Of a stretch of DNA of 26,612 bases, positions 1-9,519 are shown piece by piece (within the stretch, counting starts at the first letter, position 1; every line of letters starts with the position of its first letter). Below the pieces are notes generated by a model. That model did no database searches, was not told where the DNA came from, and saw only the letters and a list, made by a program, of their open reading frames with translations. This stretch comes from Chara braunii. Lineage: Eukaryota > Streptophyta > Charophyceae > Charales > Characeae. The position numbers were made by a program, and so were the translations under genes. The stretch is from contig BFEA01000339.1 of NCBI GenBank assembly GCA_003427395.1, forward strand, positions 766,221-792,832, written 5' to 3'.

Positions 1-867
1 CAGCGTGTCAGATGTCAGGGTATGATTCATTGACCATGGATGTGGCAGTCAAGATGACTGCATGTGAGCGTCCAAGAGGACCATATTCGTTTACAATAGT
101 CTGAGCCTTCCTTGAAATGGGCCACAGAGCACGCTCTGACAGATGTCAGACTAACTCTATGCCATATTTGATGTAGGTGAGGGGATCGAATCCTCCCAAA
201 ACACCTCCCACATTGTCNATTTTGGCCTCTCTTCCATGCATGGGCCACAAACCGAAGGTGTGTGGAAGGTGTGTGAAAATCATAACGAAAAAAATCGTTA
301 TGATTTTCACTCACGTTGGGGACCTCTGCACGGCCTACTCAACAAAATAAAAAGAAAGACCAGCCAATGGGGGGCCGCAAAAATACAAATATGCCCCCCC
401 CCTCAAATTTAAGAAACACCACACTGCCGATCACCGTTCAGATCAGCGGTTCTTCGGAGTCACACACCCTCTCCACTAATCCACATACGTAGGTAGTCGG
501 ATCTCCCTCCAGGAGATAAACGGAGCGAATGGAGATTTTCAGGGCCGCAGAAGTAGGTGTCAATTTAGTTCAAAAAAAAATAAAAATATAAATTGACCTT
601 TTTAATGAAATGGCTGCCATACTCAATGAGACATTTTTTTGGTAGAGAAATTATTAACTGAAACCATCATGCAGGATCACATGATATTCTATTATCGTTT
701 ACGATTCAATAACATTGTCAATCCGGCATATAAATATTATTAGATTTTTTATTATTATTATTTGTTTTAATATATATATATATAATATTTTTAAATATTA
801 TATTAGTAGATTTCCATTATGACTCTTTTTTTATGAGCTTGATCATCATCGGAATTGAGTACTCTAC
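1..867. other. AT-rich intergenic spacer, no gene
   Basis: I find no coding sequence with family resemblance here. The stretch becomes strongly AT-rich from about 560, with a short TA dinucleotide run near 771-787. Position 219 is an ambiguous base (n). The only clear structure is the hairpin at 273-310, listed separately. Confidence 0.6.
273..310. repeat. Perfect 16-bp inverted repeat (hairpin)
   Basis: Arms 273-288 and 295-310 are exact reverse complements (GTGAAAATCATAACGA and its complement) around a 6-nt A loop. It could be a remnant of a small foldback element. There is no U-tract or gene context to suggest a terminator. Confidence 0.85.
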
Positions 868-1118
868 GATATACTTTATATTCGTTAATAGGGGAAACTA
901 CCCAGGAGTCACAAAAAAAAAGAGTTATAACTGCACGATGGGCCAAGGTACTGTTTCGAATTGCAGTTCGGGCAATGTATACAACCCAGCTTTCCGGCCA
1001 GGTTGGGTGCCCCAAGTGCAATTGCAAACGGTTTCTTGCCCCATACTGCAATAATTATAACTCCTTTTTGTGACTCCCGCATAATTACCCCTAGTTAACA
1101 ATTTATAAACTGTACTGA
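868..1118. repeat. Foldback element 1 (MITE-like inverted repeat)
   Basis: The left arm (about 868-996) and right arm (about 1003-1118) are imperfect reverse complements for more than 110 bp with almost no spacer. Matching blocks include GGAGTCACAAAAA, GAGTTATAA and GGTTGGGTGCCC-like segments. Small reading frames on both strands here mirror each other because of this symmetry and are not genes. No clear target-site duplication is visible. A non-autonomous foldback or MITE-like DNA transposon is the most likely identity; the family is unknown. Confidence 0.75.
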
Positions 1119-1463
1119 AACTTTGCAACTTATTAGACATATGGTTTTCTCTCGCACTTGTTTTGGCAAACTATCCCCTTTTTTAGGGTTTTGGAATTTT
1201 CTTCGGACATGGGCAAGTGTTCAGCGATGGAGGCAGCGGGCTTTTGGAGACGGGCACACCGAGTGGCATGATGGTATCCAAAAGGCGACGACTTGGCCTT
1301 GCAGCTCTCACATCATCGCGATTTCTGGTCGTTGATGGAGGAATTGGTGGTTCCACTGGTAGACCAGGTGTTCAGGTACTAAGCCAGCTGTTTTTTCTTT
1401 TGGTCTTAAAATTTTGAAAACACATCGCCCAGCGTCGTGTTCCGAGTGATAAGAGCACCGGGT

Positions 1464-1618
1464 CCCCCGATAATAGCACCACTACCGTCTTCACCTGAAT
1501 AGAACGCCCGGTAATTATCGTCGTATCTGGGCTGAAAGTTGTGCTAAATACAGCAATAATGACCGGGCGCTATATTCGGGTGAAGAAGGTAGGCGCACAG
1601 CTGGTTTCTATTGTTGGG
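1464..1618. repeat. Foldback element 2 (inverted repeat)
   Basis: Arms of about 59 bp (1464-1522) and 68 bp (1551-1618) are imperfect reverse complements. Shared blocks include CCGGGCG next to GGTAATTAT-like sequence, the TTCACCTGAATAG / CTATATTCGGGTGAA pair, and GATAATAG / CTATTGTT. A loop of about 28 bp separates them. It resembles a short MITE but shares no obvious sequence with the other foldbacks in the window. Confidence 0.7.
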
Positions 1619-1888
1619 AAGGTGCACCTGCAGGGAAGGGGGGCCACGGTCCCAATGGCCATCTGTTGCTTTAAATTTCACAAGCCAAACCTTTTAAACC
1701 ACCAGTACCTGGCCCAGCTATCGGCCACGGCGCTTCCCGTATACGCGCCGCGCCATTTGGGCTTCGGCCTGCCTGAGAATGTCATGGTCTGAAAATGCCA
1801 GACCTTCTTGGACGCATCTGGACTTCAAACTAAGTCCACACACACCTGCAATGAACTAAAATGGTCCATTTGTAATCTGTTGCTGAAA

Positions 1889-2143
1889 AAAAAATCGGGA
1901 CCAGCTTCCCATCTGAGGTACCTTACTGCTGGAAACCGGGTCCATTGTCCCATCTGAGATGACCTGCTGCTGGAATTTCAAACCGGGTCCAGCGCCCCAA
2001 CTGAGGTACCGTGCTGCTGAAAACCAGGTCCAGCGTCCCAACTGGGGTAGCCTGTTGGAGCAAAACCAGGTCCAGTCCCAACTGAGGTATTGTGCTGCTG
2101 AAAACCGGGTCCAGTGTTCCATCTGAGGTGACCGAGTGATGGA
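1889..2143. repeat. Minisatellite, about six units of 38-47 bp
   Basis: Six imperfect head-to-tail units begin near 1889, 1934, 1980, 2020, 2063 and 2101. Each starts with a form of AAACCGGGTCCAG, then TCCCAACTGAGGT, then TGCTGCTGG. Units differ by substitutions and short indels. The minus-strand translation is a repetitive peptide with Trp, Gly, Phe and Gln, but frame changes between units argue against a protein. Confidence 0.85.
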
Positions 2144-2296
2144 AAAGGTTCCATCGTCACAGAACCCACGGAGAAAGAAGATCAGTTTGAAAGTCTGTGT
2201 AATATTGTCAGTAACAACTGTGAAGAAGAGGGGGTAACCAAGGAAAGAGTTTCGAGGGAAGAGACCTTAGTGTTCATTTCACAGGCCTAGAGAAAA

Positions 2297-2480
2297 TTCT
2301 GCCATTTCGTCAAAATGGACATCTTTTATTTTTTGAACGAAATTGAAACCCAGTTTTTTGGCCGAAAACTCGTCAAAATTTGTTGTTCCTGAGGGTCCGG
2401 CATTTGTAAAACGCTGGACCCCCTGGCTGTACATGGACCTGGCTTGAGACCTAGCTTGGCTGTACATGGCCTGATCCCGG
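2297..2480 (+). repeat. Half copy of foldback family 3
   Basis: From the CTGCCATTTCGTCAAAATG start this stretch matches the left arm of the full foldback element at 5697-6008 almost base for base for about 150 bp. It includes the internal hairpin flanked by GTCC and GGAC (about 2395-2420). It then runs into a duplicated GGCTGTACATGG segment instead of the opposite arm. It is a truncated or solo-arm copy of the same family. Confidence 0.85.
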
Positions 2481-2557
2481 TATAACAATAGACCGAGGGA
2501 GCAAAGAACTCCCCACCACCTCCTTTTTTATTTTTTTATTTTTATTTTTTTTTAACA

Positions 2558-2611
2558 CCCCCTTCGGTGCTAGTGGTACTGGTAACAGCCAATACCACTA
2601 GCACCGGGGGA
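2558..2611. repeat. Hairpin, about 20-bp arms
   Basis: Arms around 2558-2578 and 2593-2611 (CGGTGCTAGTGGTA and its complement) flank a loop of about 14 nt. A T-rich run with short A interruptions precedes it (about 2523-2552). Identity unknown. Confidence 0.75.
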
Positions 2612-2619
2612 GAGGCTCC

Positions 2620-2984
2620 ATCTACCTCCTACTAGTAGTGGCTCTAAAATTCTTGAATCCAAAGGAACGTACTGCAACAGAGGACCCAGGTTGGAGGGAC
2701 ATGTCTGAGAAGTTCTTAAAGCTTTGTCTGTTACATTTGTCCATTGGCTCTGAGATTGTCCAACTAAGAAAAACTGGAAGAACTCAGAAAACCAGAACCG
2801 TATCTAACCTAGTACGATTTGTCAATCCCCTAGTATTAAGGAAGGAAGCGTGAGTGTGTCCTATGATGTATTCATTATTGACTTGCCGGGGGAATAGGAA
2901 CCGGACTGATGCTCCCCAGAATGGACATGGAGCCAGGACCATAAGGACCTGTTTTAAACCAAAAAAAAAAAAAAAAAAAAAAAA
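2620..2984 (+). other. Possible retroposed sequence ending in A24
   Basis: Unlike its neighbours this stretch is not repetitive. It ends in an uninterrupted run of 24 A (2961-2984), the layout of a processed retroposon or SINE. A 71-codon frame lies at 2638-2853 without resemblance to any family I recognise. I found no convincing flanking duplication and no good RNA polymerase III boxes, so this is a weak suggestion based on the A tail alone. Confidence 0.25.
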
Positions 2985-3218
2985 GAAGGTGCTCCGGTGC
3001 TGAAAGAAAACATCAGCAAATAAATGAAGAACAGTAGAGGGCAGTAGACATCACCAGTGATAATGCAATATCAATTTAGTATTAGACACCAAGATTTACT
3101 ATCTGAAGATAACAGGACATTGAAAATCAGTTCCCCTTTGACCGAAGGAATTGCCCAACAAAACGGGGAACCCCAGAGTTTCCGAAAAGAAGTGGTCTTT
3201 TGGTTGTCTGTCCTCCTT

Positions 3219-3265
3219 GATCTGTTGATGCGAAAAAAAAAAAAAAAGAACGATCTGTTGATGCG
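3219..3265. repeat. 14-bp direct repeats around an A15 tract
   Basis: GATCTGTTGATGCG occurs at 3219-3232 and again at 3252-3265, separated only by A15 plus GAAC. The layout looks like a target-site duplication around a tail-only retroposon insertion inside LINE-C. The added 33 nt (3233-3265) are divisible by three, so the LINE-C frame stays open across it. Confidence 0.7.
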
Positions 3266-4520
3266 CTGCCAATCAGCATGCATTATATGCTTGAGTTCTG
3301 CGCACATTAGGCATTTGAGTGATGACATTTTGCTCTCCCTTCCTTGAAAGCAGAGAGCGTTACGTTTCCTCCATATAAGCCAGAGAGACAAAGCTCTTGA
3401 CACTTCTACAGGCCGGATTGCCTGAGTCGTACCCTTGAAAGAGCCAGTCAGGACAGTCTCCTTGCTCCAGACTTGAGAGGGAGAATCTATCGGGTAGGCG
3501 GTTGCCCATATCATCCGCCACCAACCCCAGAATGGAGTGATCAAAGGACACACCCACCATAGATGGGGCATATCTTCAATAGCTAGTGGATAGCAGGAGT
3601 CGCAGAACATGCTGATGCTGCAAAGCAACTTTTGCCGCCTCTTAGTGCTGCGCAAATGGCATGGCAAGCGCCGTAGCGTAAGCAGGCAGGGAAGTTGAAC
3701 CGCATTTGCTGGTTGGGACGTTGAGCATAAAGTCCAGCCACATTAGGCTGGCGTGCTTAACTACAGGGTAGGCTTTTAGGTGCTTACCAATTTACGAGCA
3801 GGTTAAGAAGCTAGTATTTGGTAGATCATATGATGCAGAGAAGTCCTGTCTAGCTTGCAGATTAGAAATGACAAGTTTGTTGCTGTCAGAACCCAGGCTA
3901 TACTATCCTATTGAGGTACGATATTCAAACAATGCACACTTCTCCTCCTTGGAGGATGGGAGTACCCAACCCCAAGAGAGTGCACTGCCAGTGGGTCTAT
4001 TCTGCATTCTAACAGGGGCTTACCCTCCAGTAGAAGTGTGTGCGATTGGACAGTTTTACACTTCACCTGCCTCTCTGTGGACTGTACTATGACCTGTAAC
4101 AGAGAGGAGTTGGAAAGGGCGACTTGTGGAGTGGAGTGCTTAGATAGTGTGCCATTGGAGACGGACCAAACCTCACATAAGGTGTTATCTTCGTCTAGCA
4201 ATTCCATGATTCTCATTAATGTCCTTGTAGGATCTTCCGTAGTGGTAACCCATGAACCAATTTGCAACACTTCTGAATCATTAATTTTAGCAGGTTATCC
4301 TTCCAGGACGGTACTAGGATGGCTGCTACAATATTTGACAGATGGGTGTCAATGTTGCTCAAATTTCCGAGTTTCTGTCTAAGTTCGGGTGTCGTAACCC
4401 AGCGTTTGAGAGGGGAGAGCCACAGGTGTCGAATCTGTGATACCCCCTTCTGGCACCATGATATGCCAAAATCTTGTGGTTTAGAGGATGAGGAAAATGA
4501 CAACCCACTGCAGGACGTGG
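3250..4520 (-). pseudogene. LINE-C: 3' part of an L1-like LINE ORF2, decayed
   Basis: Read on the minus strand, this is the C-terminal part of a LINE ORF2 lying after the reverse transcriptase core. From about 4480 down, a segment with IRHLW, a TTPELRQKLG motif and an AAI..SW motif matches the post-RT region of plant-type LINEs; LINE-A has a similar segment near 13540-13430. The frame shifts near 4240 and continues with a WSVSNGTLS segment to about 3910, then is broken until 3667. The last frame (3667 to about 3270) contains the zinc-binding C-terminus: C-x2-C, then H-LWWV-C (about 3607-3545), then an aromatic-rich stretch and a LWLIWRKRNALCF-type ending. The RT core is missing, so this is a 5'-truncated or fragmented copy. 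It cannot produce a working protein. Confidence 0.75.
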
Positions 4521-4545
4521 AGAGAACTTGGAGTGGCCAACACCA

Positions 4546-4578
4546 GGGGCGCAACGCCACCGGGAGCGCTGCGCCCCA
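4546..4578. repeat. GC-rich near-palindrome shared with 10945-10978
   Basis: GGGGCGCAACG...CGCTGCGCCCC forms a short inverted repeat. The same 32-nt design, in reverse complement, recurs at 10945-10978. The similarity does not clearly continue beyond the motif on either side, so it may be a shared element end or protein-binding site. Confidence 0.55.
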
Positions 4579-5323
4579 ACATTTCCAAGGCGCAAAACCG
4601 GGTCAGCACGATGGGCCGATTGTGACGAGTGGCGGAGCCGATACACGATGGTGGTGACGCGAAGGTGTCGAGTCATGGAGTGAAGCGGTGGGGGAAGCTG
4701 ATGATGGGGAGGAAGAAGGTGTGTGAGGGGTGAAAGCGACAGCGATGGATCAAGTGTGGGTAGGGTGAACTTCTGCTGAGGTATTGGGGACAGTGGAAAG
4801 TGTCTGTTGGGGTTTGGTTTGGCGAGTTGTTTCCCAGCTTCCTGGCGTATGAAGATGTAATCTGCTGCTGCTGCTTATCTCTAAGAGAAGGTGCAATAAG
4901 ATCACGAGTTCTCCTCTTCTGGGACTGCCTGCGGGGAGCTGTTGGCGGGTTCAGCAGTCTGGTTCCGCAACGTAGCGTGGATAGTTTTGGTAAACGTGCT
5001 GCGGTCCGTTGTTGTCACCTTTCGGCTTTGACTGACTGGAGTGGTCGAATGACGGCCGAGACGCCTCAAGGTCGGTGACGTGTGGAGGTGAGGTTGGGGA
5101 AGGGAGGGTCGTGTGTGGGGTTCTCGTAGGTTTCTGCGCTATTTTCAGGATTTTCTGATTTCCCGATTGATTGGGTATGATCTTGCATTTGTTTTCGCCT
5201 GATGATCAACATGTTTTGCTGACTACTTCTTTTGAGAGTATTTCGATAGTATTTCTTGTATGATATAGATTCTCTCTAACTGATGTTTTCCTGATGTTGC
5301 TCGTAGTGCTTTTTTTGGGGGGT
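4579..5323. other. Unassigned spacer
   Basis: The plus strand here is G-rich between about 4670 and 5130 and becomes T-rich toward 5300. Short open frames (for example 4800-5078) show no domain, and I see no repeat or RNA gene. Confidence 0.5.
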
Positions 5324-5499
5324 AACTAGGGTGCAGTCACCAAAGCAGTTTGTAAATGCATTTGGAACTACCTGTTTGCAGTCCAGTACCGTCCCAAGTT
5401 TCAACTACAGTTGAAACTCTTGACATGCACAAAAGTCGTGAGGCCGAGTTTGCAACTGCAGTCCAGTCCGGCATGTGGCATTTTTTGTTTATTTTTTTG

Positions 5500-5501
<2 letters not shown>

Positions 5502-5548
<47 letters not shown>

Positions 5549-5567
5549 ATTATTATTATTATTATTT
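5502..5567. repeat. T44 homopolymer followed by ATT microsatellite
   Basis: An uninterrupted run of 44 T (5502-5545) is followed by a short TAT/ATT trinucleotide repeat. Frames of poly-Phe and poly-Tyr through it are artefacts of composition. Confidence 0.95.
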
Positions 5568-5696
5568 TTGTTTGTTCATCTCAGCCGTCGCCGAGGCATC
5601 GCGGCCGTGGCCCAGCCACGCGACGAGATGCTCTCTCTCTGTTCTTTTTTTTGTTTTGTTTTTTTTACCTCGGATGTGGCCGAGGCATTGCAACTG

Positions 5697-6008
5697 CCAT
5701 TTCGTCAAAATGAACATCTTTTATTTTTTGAACGAAATTGAAACCCAAGTTTTTTGGCCGAAAACTCGTCAAAATTTGTTGTTCCTGAGGGTCCAACGTT
5801 TGTAAAACGTTGGACCCCCTGGCTGTACATGGACCTAGCTTGAGACCAGGTACCTCCAGGCAGTCCTGCCTGGAGGTGCCTGGTCTCAAGTTAGGTCCAT
5901 GTACAGCCAGGGGTTCCTCAGGAACAACAAAATTTGACGAGTTTTCGGCCAAAAGACTCAGTTTCAATTTCGTTCAAAAAATAAAAAATGTCCATTTTGA
6001 CGAAATGG
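5697..6008. repeat. Foldback element 3, complete (312 bp)
   Basis: CCATTTCGTCAAAATG at 5697 and its near complement ending at 6008 bound two arms of about 150 bp meeting near 5862 (CAGGCAGTCCTGCCTG). The left arm alone carries an extra hairpin of about 25 nt at 5791-5815 (GTCCAACGTT, short loop, complement). The right arm lacks it, while the half copy at 2297 has it. The whole unit would fold into one long hairpin. Because both arms contain the same frame, apparent ORFs on the two strands are near-identical and meaningless. Confidence 0.9.
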
Positions 6009-6053
6009 GGCCTTGGCCAGCCACGTGACGGGGCTTAGATTGAACAACAAGAA

Positions 6054-6054
<1 letters not shown>

Positions 6055-6097
<43 letters not shown>

Positions 6098-6114
6098 AGG
6101 GCCCCCCCCCCCCA

Positions 6115-6166
<52 letters not shown>
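6055..6166. repeat. Homopolymer cluster A41 - C12 - A45
   Basis: A runs at 6055-6095 and 6122-6166 flank a GGAGGG plus C12 block (C at 6102-6113) and AATATTTT. Such tracts expand by slippage and are also assembly-error hot spots, so the lengths should be treated as approximate. Confidence 0.9.
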
Positions 6167-6171
<5 letters not shown>

Positions 6172-6221
6172 GGGCCTTGCTCCACTATTGTTGACATGCA
6201 CAAAAGCCAAAAATCAGGGCG

Positions 6222-6359
6222 CTGTATCTTTCCATGTTCCTAGCGGAAGACTCACTCTCGTTTTGCACATTTCGAGAGTAGTGGAGCCAGGGGGGATCCA
6301 CTACTCTCCAAATGTGCAAAACGAGAGTGAATCTTCCGCTAGAACATGGAAAGATGCAC
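6222..6359. repeat. Foldback element 4 (138 bp)
   Basis: Arms 6222-6285 and 6297-6359 are highly complementary (for example CACTCTCGTTTTGCACAT and its complement) with a loop of about 11 nt. It belongs to the same family as the next element, sharing the ATCTTTCCATGTTC and GAATCTTCC blocks. Confidence 0.9.
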
Positions 6360-6536
6360 TGCCACGAGGCCCCAAGGATGACACGCATAGGTCAGGAACT
6401 CAGGGAAGGAAAAACAAAAGAGGAAAAAAAAAGAAAAGAAACTGGGTCGTTGTCAGCACGTGTATCCCCTAGGGCCTCTGCTTTGTTGTCAGCCCGTGTA
6501 TCTCGTTGGGCCCCTGTATCCCCGTTGCACAAAACA

Positions 6537-6657
6537 CAAAAATCATGGTGCTGCATCTTTCCAGGTTCTAGAGAAGATTCACGCTCCTTTGCACACTTCG
6601 TGGAAGCTGAGAGTGAATCTTCCCTAGAACATGGAAATATAGAGCGCCACGATGTTT
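6537..6657. repeat. Foldback element 5, related to element 4
   Basis: Arms of about 50 bp (6537-6591 and 6607-6657) pair imperfectly: AAAAATCATGGTGCTGCAT pairs with the ATATAGAGCGCCACGATGTTTT end. It shares the CATCTTTCCAGGTTCTAG and GAGTGAATCTTCC blocks with element 4 but is shortened inside. Two copies about 300 bp apart in one host element suggest local transposition or duplication. Confidence 0.8.
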
Positions 6658-7114
6658 TCTTTTTTCTTCTTGTTTCTTCTTTTGTTTTTTGGAAACGGCC
6701 TGCCCCTCCGACGTGGATGACTAGACTGTAGTTACAAACTCTGCCCTGCGACAGCCACGCGACGAGGGAGTTCGGCCTGCAGTGTAAACTTCAGAGAGGA
6801 CTGGACTCCAAAACGGAAGTTTGAAACGCATTTTCAAACTCTAACCCTGACCGCGCCCTAGTTTTCTCTTTTTTTTTTGTGCAATTCCTATTCATGAGTA
6901 TGTTCTTTGGTACAAAGTTGCTTTTCTTACGATCAGGATTACTTTCTTGATTTTATATATTCGTGAGTCCAATATTGGACATCGGATTCCTAGATGGATT
7001 TCTCAAATCTTGTTTTTAAATTGTAATTTCCAAAAGATTTTTCAGACAGATTTCCTCATTTTGTTCCTAATTTTCGATTTCTAAAAGTACGCTTCCGAAG
7101 TTTTTTTTTTTTTT

Positions 7115-8500
7115 AATGCCAGGGCCATTACCTGGCTTCGGCTAAGAGCAATCTGAGAACTTATGGAAAAATCCAGAAAAAATCCAGAAAAAAATTAGAG
7201 AAAAAGTCCTTCGAATGCTCAGAATCCCTGAAACCTCCCACAAAACACTATAAAATTCTCTAACACTATCTAATTCCCTGTCGGGCTCTCCCAGACCTCA
7301 TGCCCTTACCCTGCTAGGTTACAGGGCAAAACAACTCACCCCAGCTCCGGCCAGCATTGTCCCGACAGTAACCCTTGGTTTTCCCTTGGAATGTCCGACC
7401 AAAGGCATCCCCAGATCTCTCTACCAGGGCTGACGCTCCTGCCATCTACAGGTTACAGGGCAACCCCCCAGTCCAGCAAACGTCGTTCTGGCTTCGAAAA
7501 GTCGCAGATCCCTGAATGTAACAGCAACAAAGAAGCTTATAACGAGTTGCAAGAAGTACCCAGAATCCTAAGACATTCTCAGGAGAACCGTCACCTACCA
7601 TTTGATGGTAATTATGAAAAACAGAGAGACAAAAATCAGAAATGAAACCACTGGCAATCCAACTCAAACCCTCACTACAGGTGAGAAACCGCCGCTCAGG
7701 CTATCAGTCCTCGTACCAGAAGTCGTCAGTTCTCACACCCCGCTTGCTAGGGTTACAAGGCAACACAAACTGCCCCAGCACCAAACTAGCTGTTTTTTGA
7801 CAGACAGGAAGTATCTTCCTCCCTTGACAACTTCCTTAGCTGCAAAACCCCCTACCCATTACAGGGTCACCGCCCCAGGCATCAGCTACGTTGAACGAGG
7901 TAGTTATGCCTTTCACCCTCGGCATAACTCCAATGGCCTCAGGCTCCTCTTGGTCACAGAGCCACTGCTCCAGCACCGACCAAAGTCGCCCCACCCCGCC
8001 CTTCTAGTAGACTTGCCCCCCTGAGCCACCCCCCCAAGATTCCTTCCAAACCGTACTTCCGACTTTCGTCTTCCCAATTTGAAAAAGCAAAAAGGAAAAA
8101 GGACCAGAACTAGAATCACTAACCATCCATCTCCTACCCTCACCACAGATAAAGGACACGTCGACCAGGCTTTCAATCCTCGTACTATAAATCATCAGGT
8201 CTCGACTACCCCCTTGCTAGGGTAAAATGGCAACACAAGATGCCCCAGTACCGACATAACTGTTTCTAACGGTCAGAGAGTGCCTTCCCCCCTCGACATC
8301 TCTCTTAACTGTATGGACCCTCAAAAGGCTATAGGGTCACCGCCCCGGCAACAACTGCGTCGGGCAAGATGGTTACGCCTTCCACCCTCGGCATAACTTC
8401 AATGGCCTCAAGCTCCCCTGGTCACAGAGCAGGTGCTCCAGCACCAGCCAATGTCTTCCCACCCCGCCCTTCTAGTTAGACTTACTACCCTGAACCGCCG
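7115..8500 (+). repeat. R1 repeat, copy a
   Basis: R1 begins with GCCAGGGCCATTACCTGGC (7117-7135) followed by a CTTCGGCTAAGA-like stretch. Its first part (unit A, to about 7540) carries CTAGGTTACAGGGCAA-type motifs near 7315 and 7449, each followed by CCCCAG-type sequence. Its second part (unit B, about 7680-8010) carries GCTAGGGTTACAAGGCAAC and a CACCCTCGGCATAACT block; unit B is then duplicated (8150-8490). Copy c matches in the same order on the opposite strand. Short frames such as 7391-7645 and 7602-8024 are not shared in frame between copies, so I read R1 as non-coding. It resembles no family I recognise. Confidence 0.7.
7690..8490 (+). repeat. 470-bp tandem duplication of R1 unit B
   Basis: Landmarks recur at a constant offset of 469-470 bp: CTTGCTAGGGT at 7743 and 8213, CCTCGGCATAACT near 7918 and 8388, and CTCCAGCACC at 7968 and 8437. 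The copies have diverged by many substitutions, so the duplication is old. Confidence 0.85.
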
Positions 8501-9105
8501 ATCCCTCCTCTGAGTGAGCCCCCCCCCCTTCCATCTTGACTATATTTCAACCTTCCCCTTTTTGTTTACAGGACCAGATCATAACTAGAACTAATTGCTT
8601 GAGAGAAAACAATTTTAAGATATTCCACACAGAAAATCGGAATACAAATTTCAAATTTGAGAAAAGATGAGATTGAAAATAAGATTTAATAAGATTTTAA
8701 AGTCCAAATAGGGAACTAAACTCGGGAATCGATTTTCATGTCCACGAGGACTTACGACTTTGATTTCCAGAACCCGAAGGTTCGGAATCACTCAGACGGT
8801 AAATCAAGAATTTTTTTATCAGAAAAAATCGCTACTAAACAGTAAAACATCTCGTCAATCAATTGTGTGTGAGAGGGCAACAACAATTGACCCTTATTGA
8901 AAAGTTATGAGAAGCTCCTTTCAAAATCGTACTTAATCCTATTAAGGGATATAAAAAATCAACAAGATCACTTACAACGGTAAATGAAGAAATTACTAAA
9001 CAGAAAAACAAATCGACGCTAAAAAAAAAAACATCTCAACGATCAATTGTGTGTGAGAGGGTAATCCTAATAGAAATTTCCACCCTTTTTTTTTTTTTTT
9101 TTTAA
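8500..9105. other. AT-rich spacer with a weak direct repeat
   Basis: There is no coding signal. A segment ending in CAATTGTGTGTGAGAGGG occurs near 8860-8877 and again near 9043-9061, each preceded by related A-rich sequence with ACTAAACAG and AACATCTC blocks. A T-run lies at about 9086-9103. Confidence 0.6.
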
Positions 9106-9511
9106 CAGAATTCAGAAGACTACTCAGAACCCCCCCCCCATACATCCACTTTTCCTCACTCCGACAAGACTTACTGCAGCAGAGCCACCATCTCCGCTGC
9201 TGCTGTACCCTATTCCCATCCTACCAGCTAGCCCCCTCACTAGTAGGACGCATGATATCCCACCATCTCCTTCCCCACCACTTATTCTCTTTTTTGGCTC
9301 AAAACGTTGGAGCTACTTAGGAAATAACTACAACAGGCTTCAAGAATAAGCAGAATTCAAAAGCCAACTCAGAAACCCCCTCCCATCAGTCCTCTGCACC
9401 TCACTCCGGCAAGACTTACTACAACAGAGTCACCATCTCTACTGCTGCTATACCCTATTCCAATCCTACCAGCTAGCCCTCTCACTAGTAGGACGCATGA
9501 TATCCCACCAT
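9106..9511 (+). repeat. 245-bp tandem duplication
   Basis: CAGAATTCA at 9106 and 9351, and GACGCATGATATCCCACCA at 9247 and 9492, are offset by exactly 245 bp. About 160 bp of each unit align well, including the CACTCCG-CAAGACTTACT and CCTACCAGCTAGCCC blocks. The remainder of unit one (about 9270-9350) has no visible counterpart within copy two. Confidence 0.85.
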
Positions 9512-9519
9512 TTTCTTCT

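Larger units (their letters stand above)
5324..6863. mobile_element. 1.54 kb element with long terminal inverted repeats
   Basis: The ends read AACTAGGGTGCAGTCA at 5324 and its near complement TGACCGCGCCCTAGTT at 6848-6863. Matching continues inward imperfectly for roughly 130-150 bp on each side. For example AGTTTGTAAATGC near 5348 pairs with GCATTTTCAAACT near 6828, GCAGTCCAGT near 5379 pairs with ACTGGACTCC near 6802, and GAGTTTGCAACTGCAG near 5447 pairs with CTGTAGTTACAAACTC near 6726. Inside lie three smaller foldback elements and long homopolymers but no protein frame. A perfect 10-bp-arm hairpin is at 5397-5418. It is most simply a non-autonomous DNA transposon or large foldback acting as a landing pad. 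I could not identify a convincing target-site duplication, so the superfamily is open. Confidence 0.6.

Noticed and set aside
1889-2143. Regular repeats considered as a CRISPR array
   Set aside because: Units are contiguous, imperfect and lack unique spacers, and the context is eukaryotic.
2638-2853. A 71-codon frame considered as a small host gene
   Set aside because: No family resemblance, no splice or promoter context that I can support, and length within chance expectation.
5356-6210. Several frames with long Phe, Tyr or other homopolymer runs
   Set aside because: They arise from T44, A41 and A45 tracts and from mirrored foldback arms, and show no domain.
7391-8195. Frames of 73-140 codons in R1 copy a, on both strands
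   Set aside because: The frames are not preserved in R1 copies b and c and have no domain, so the conserved signal is in the DNA repeat rather than a protein.
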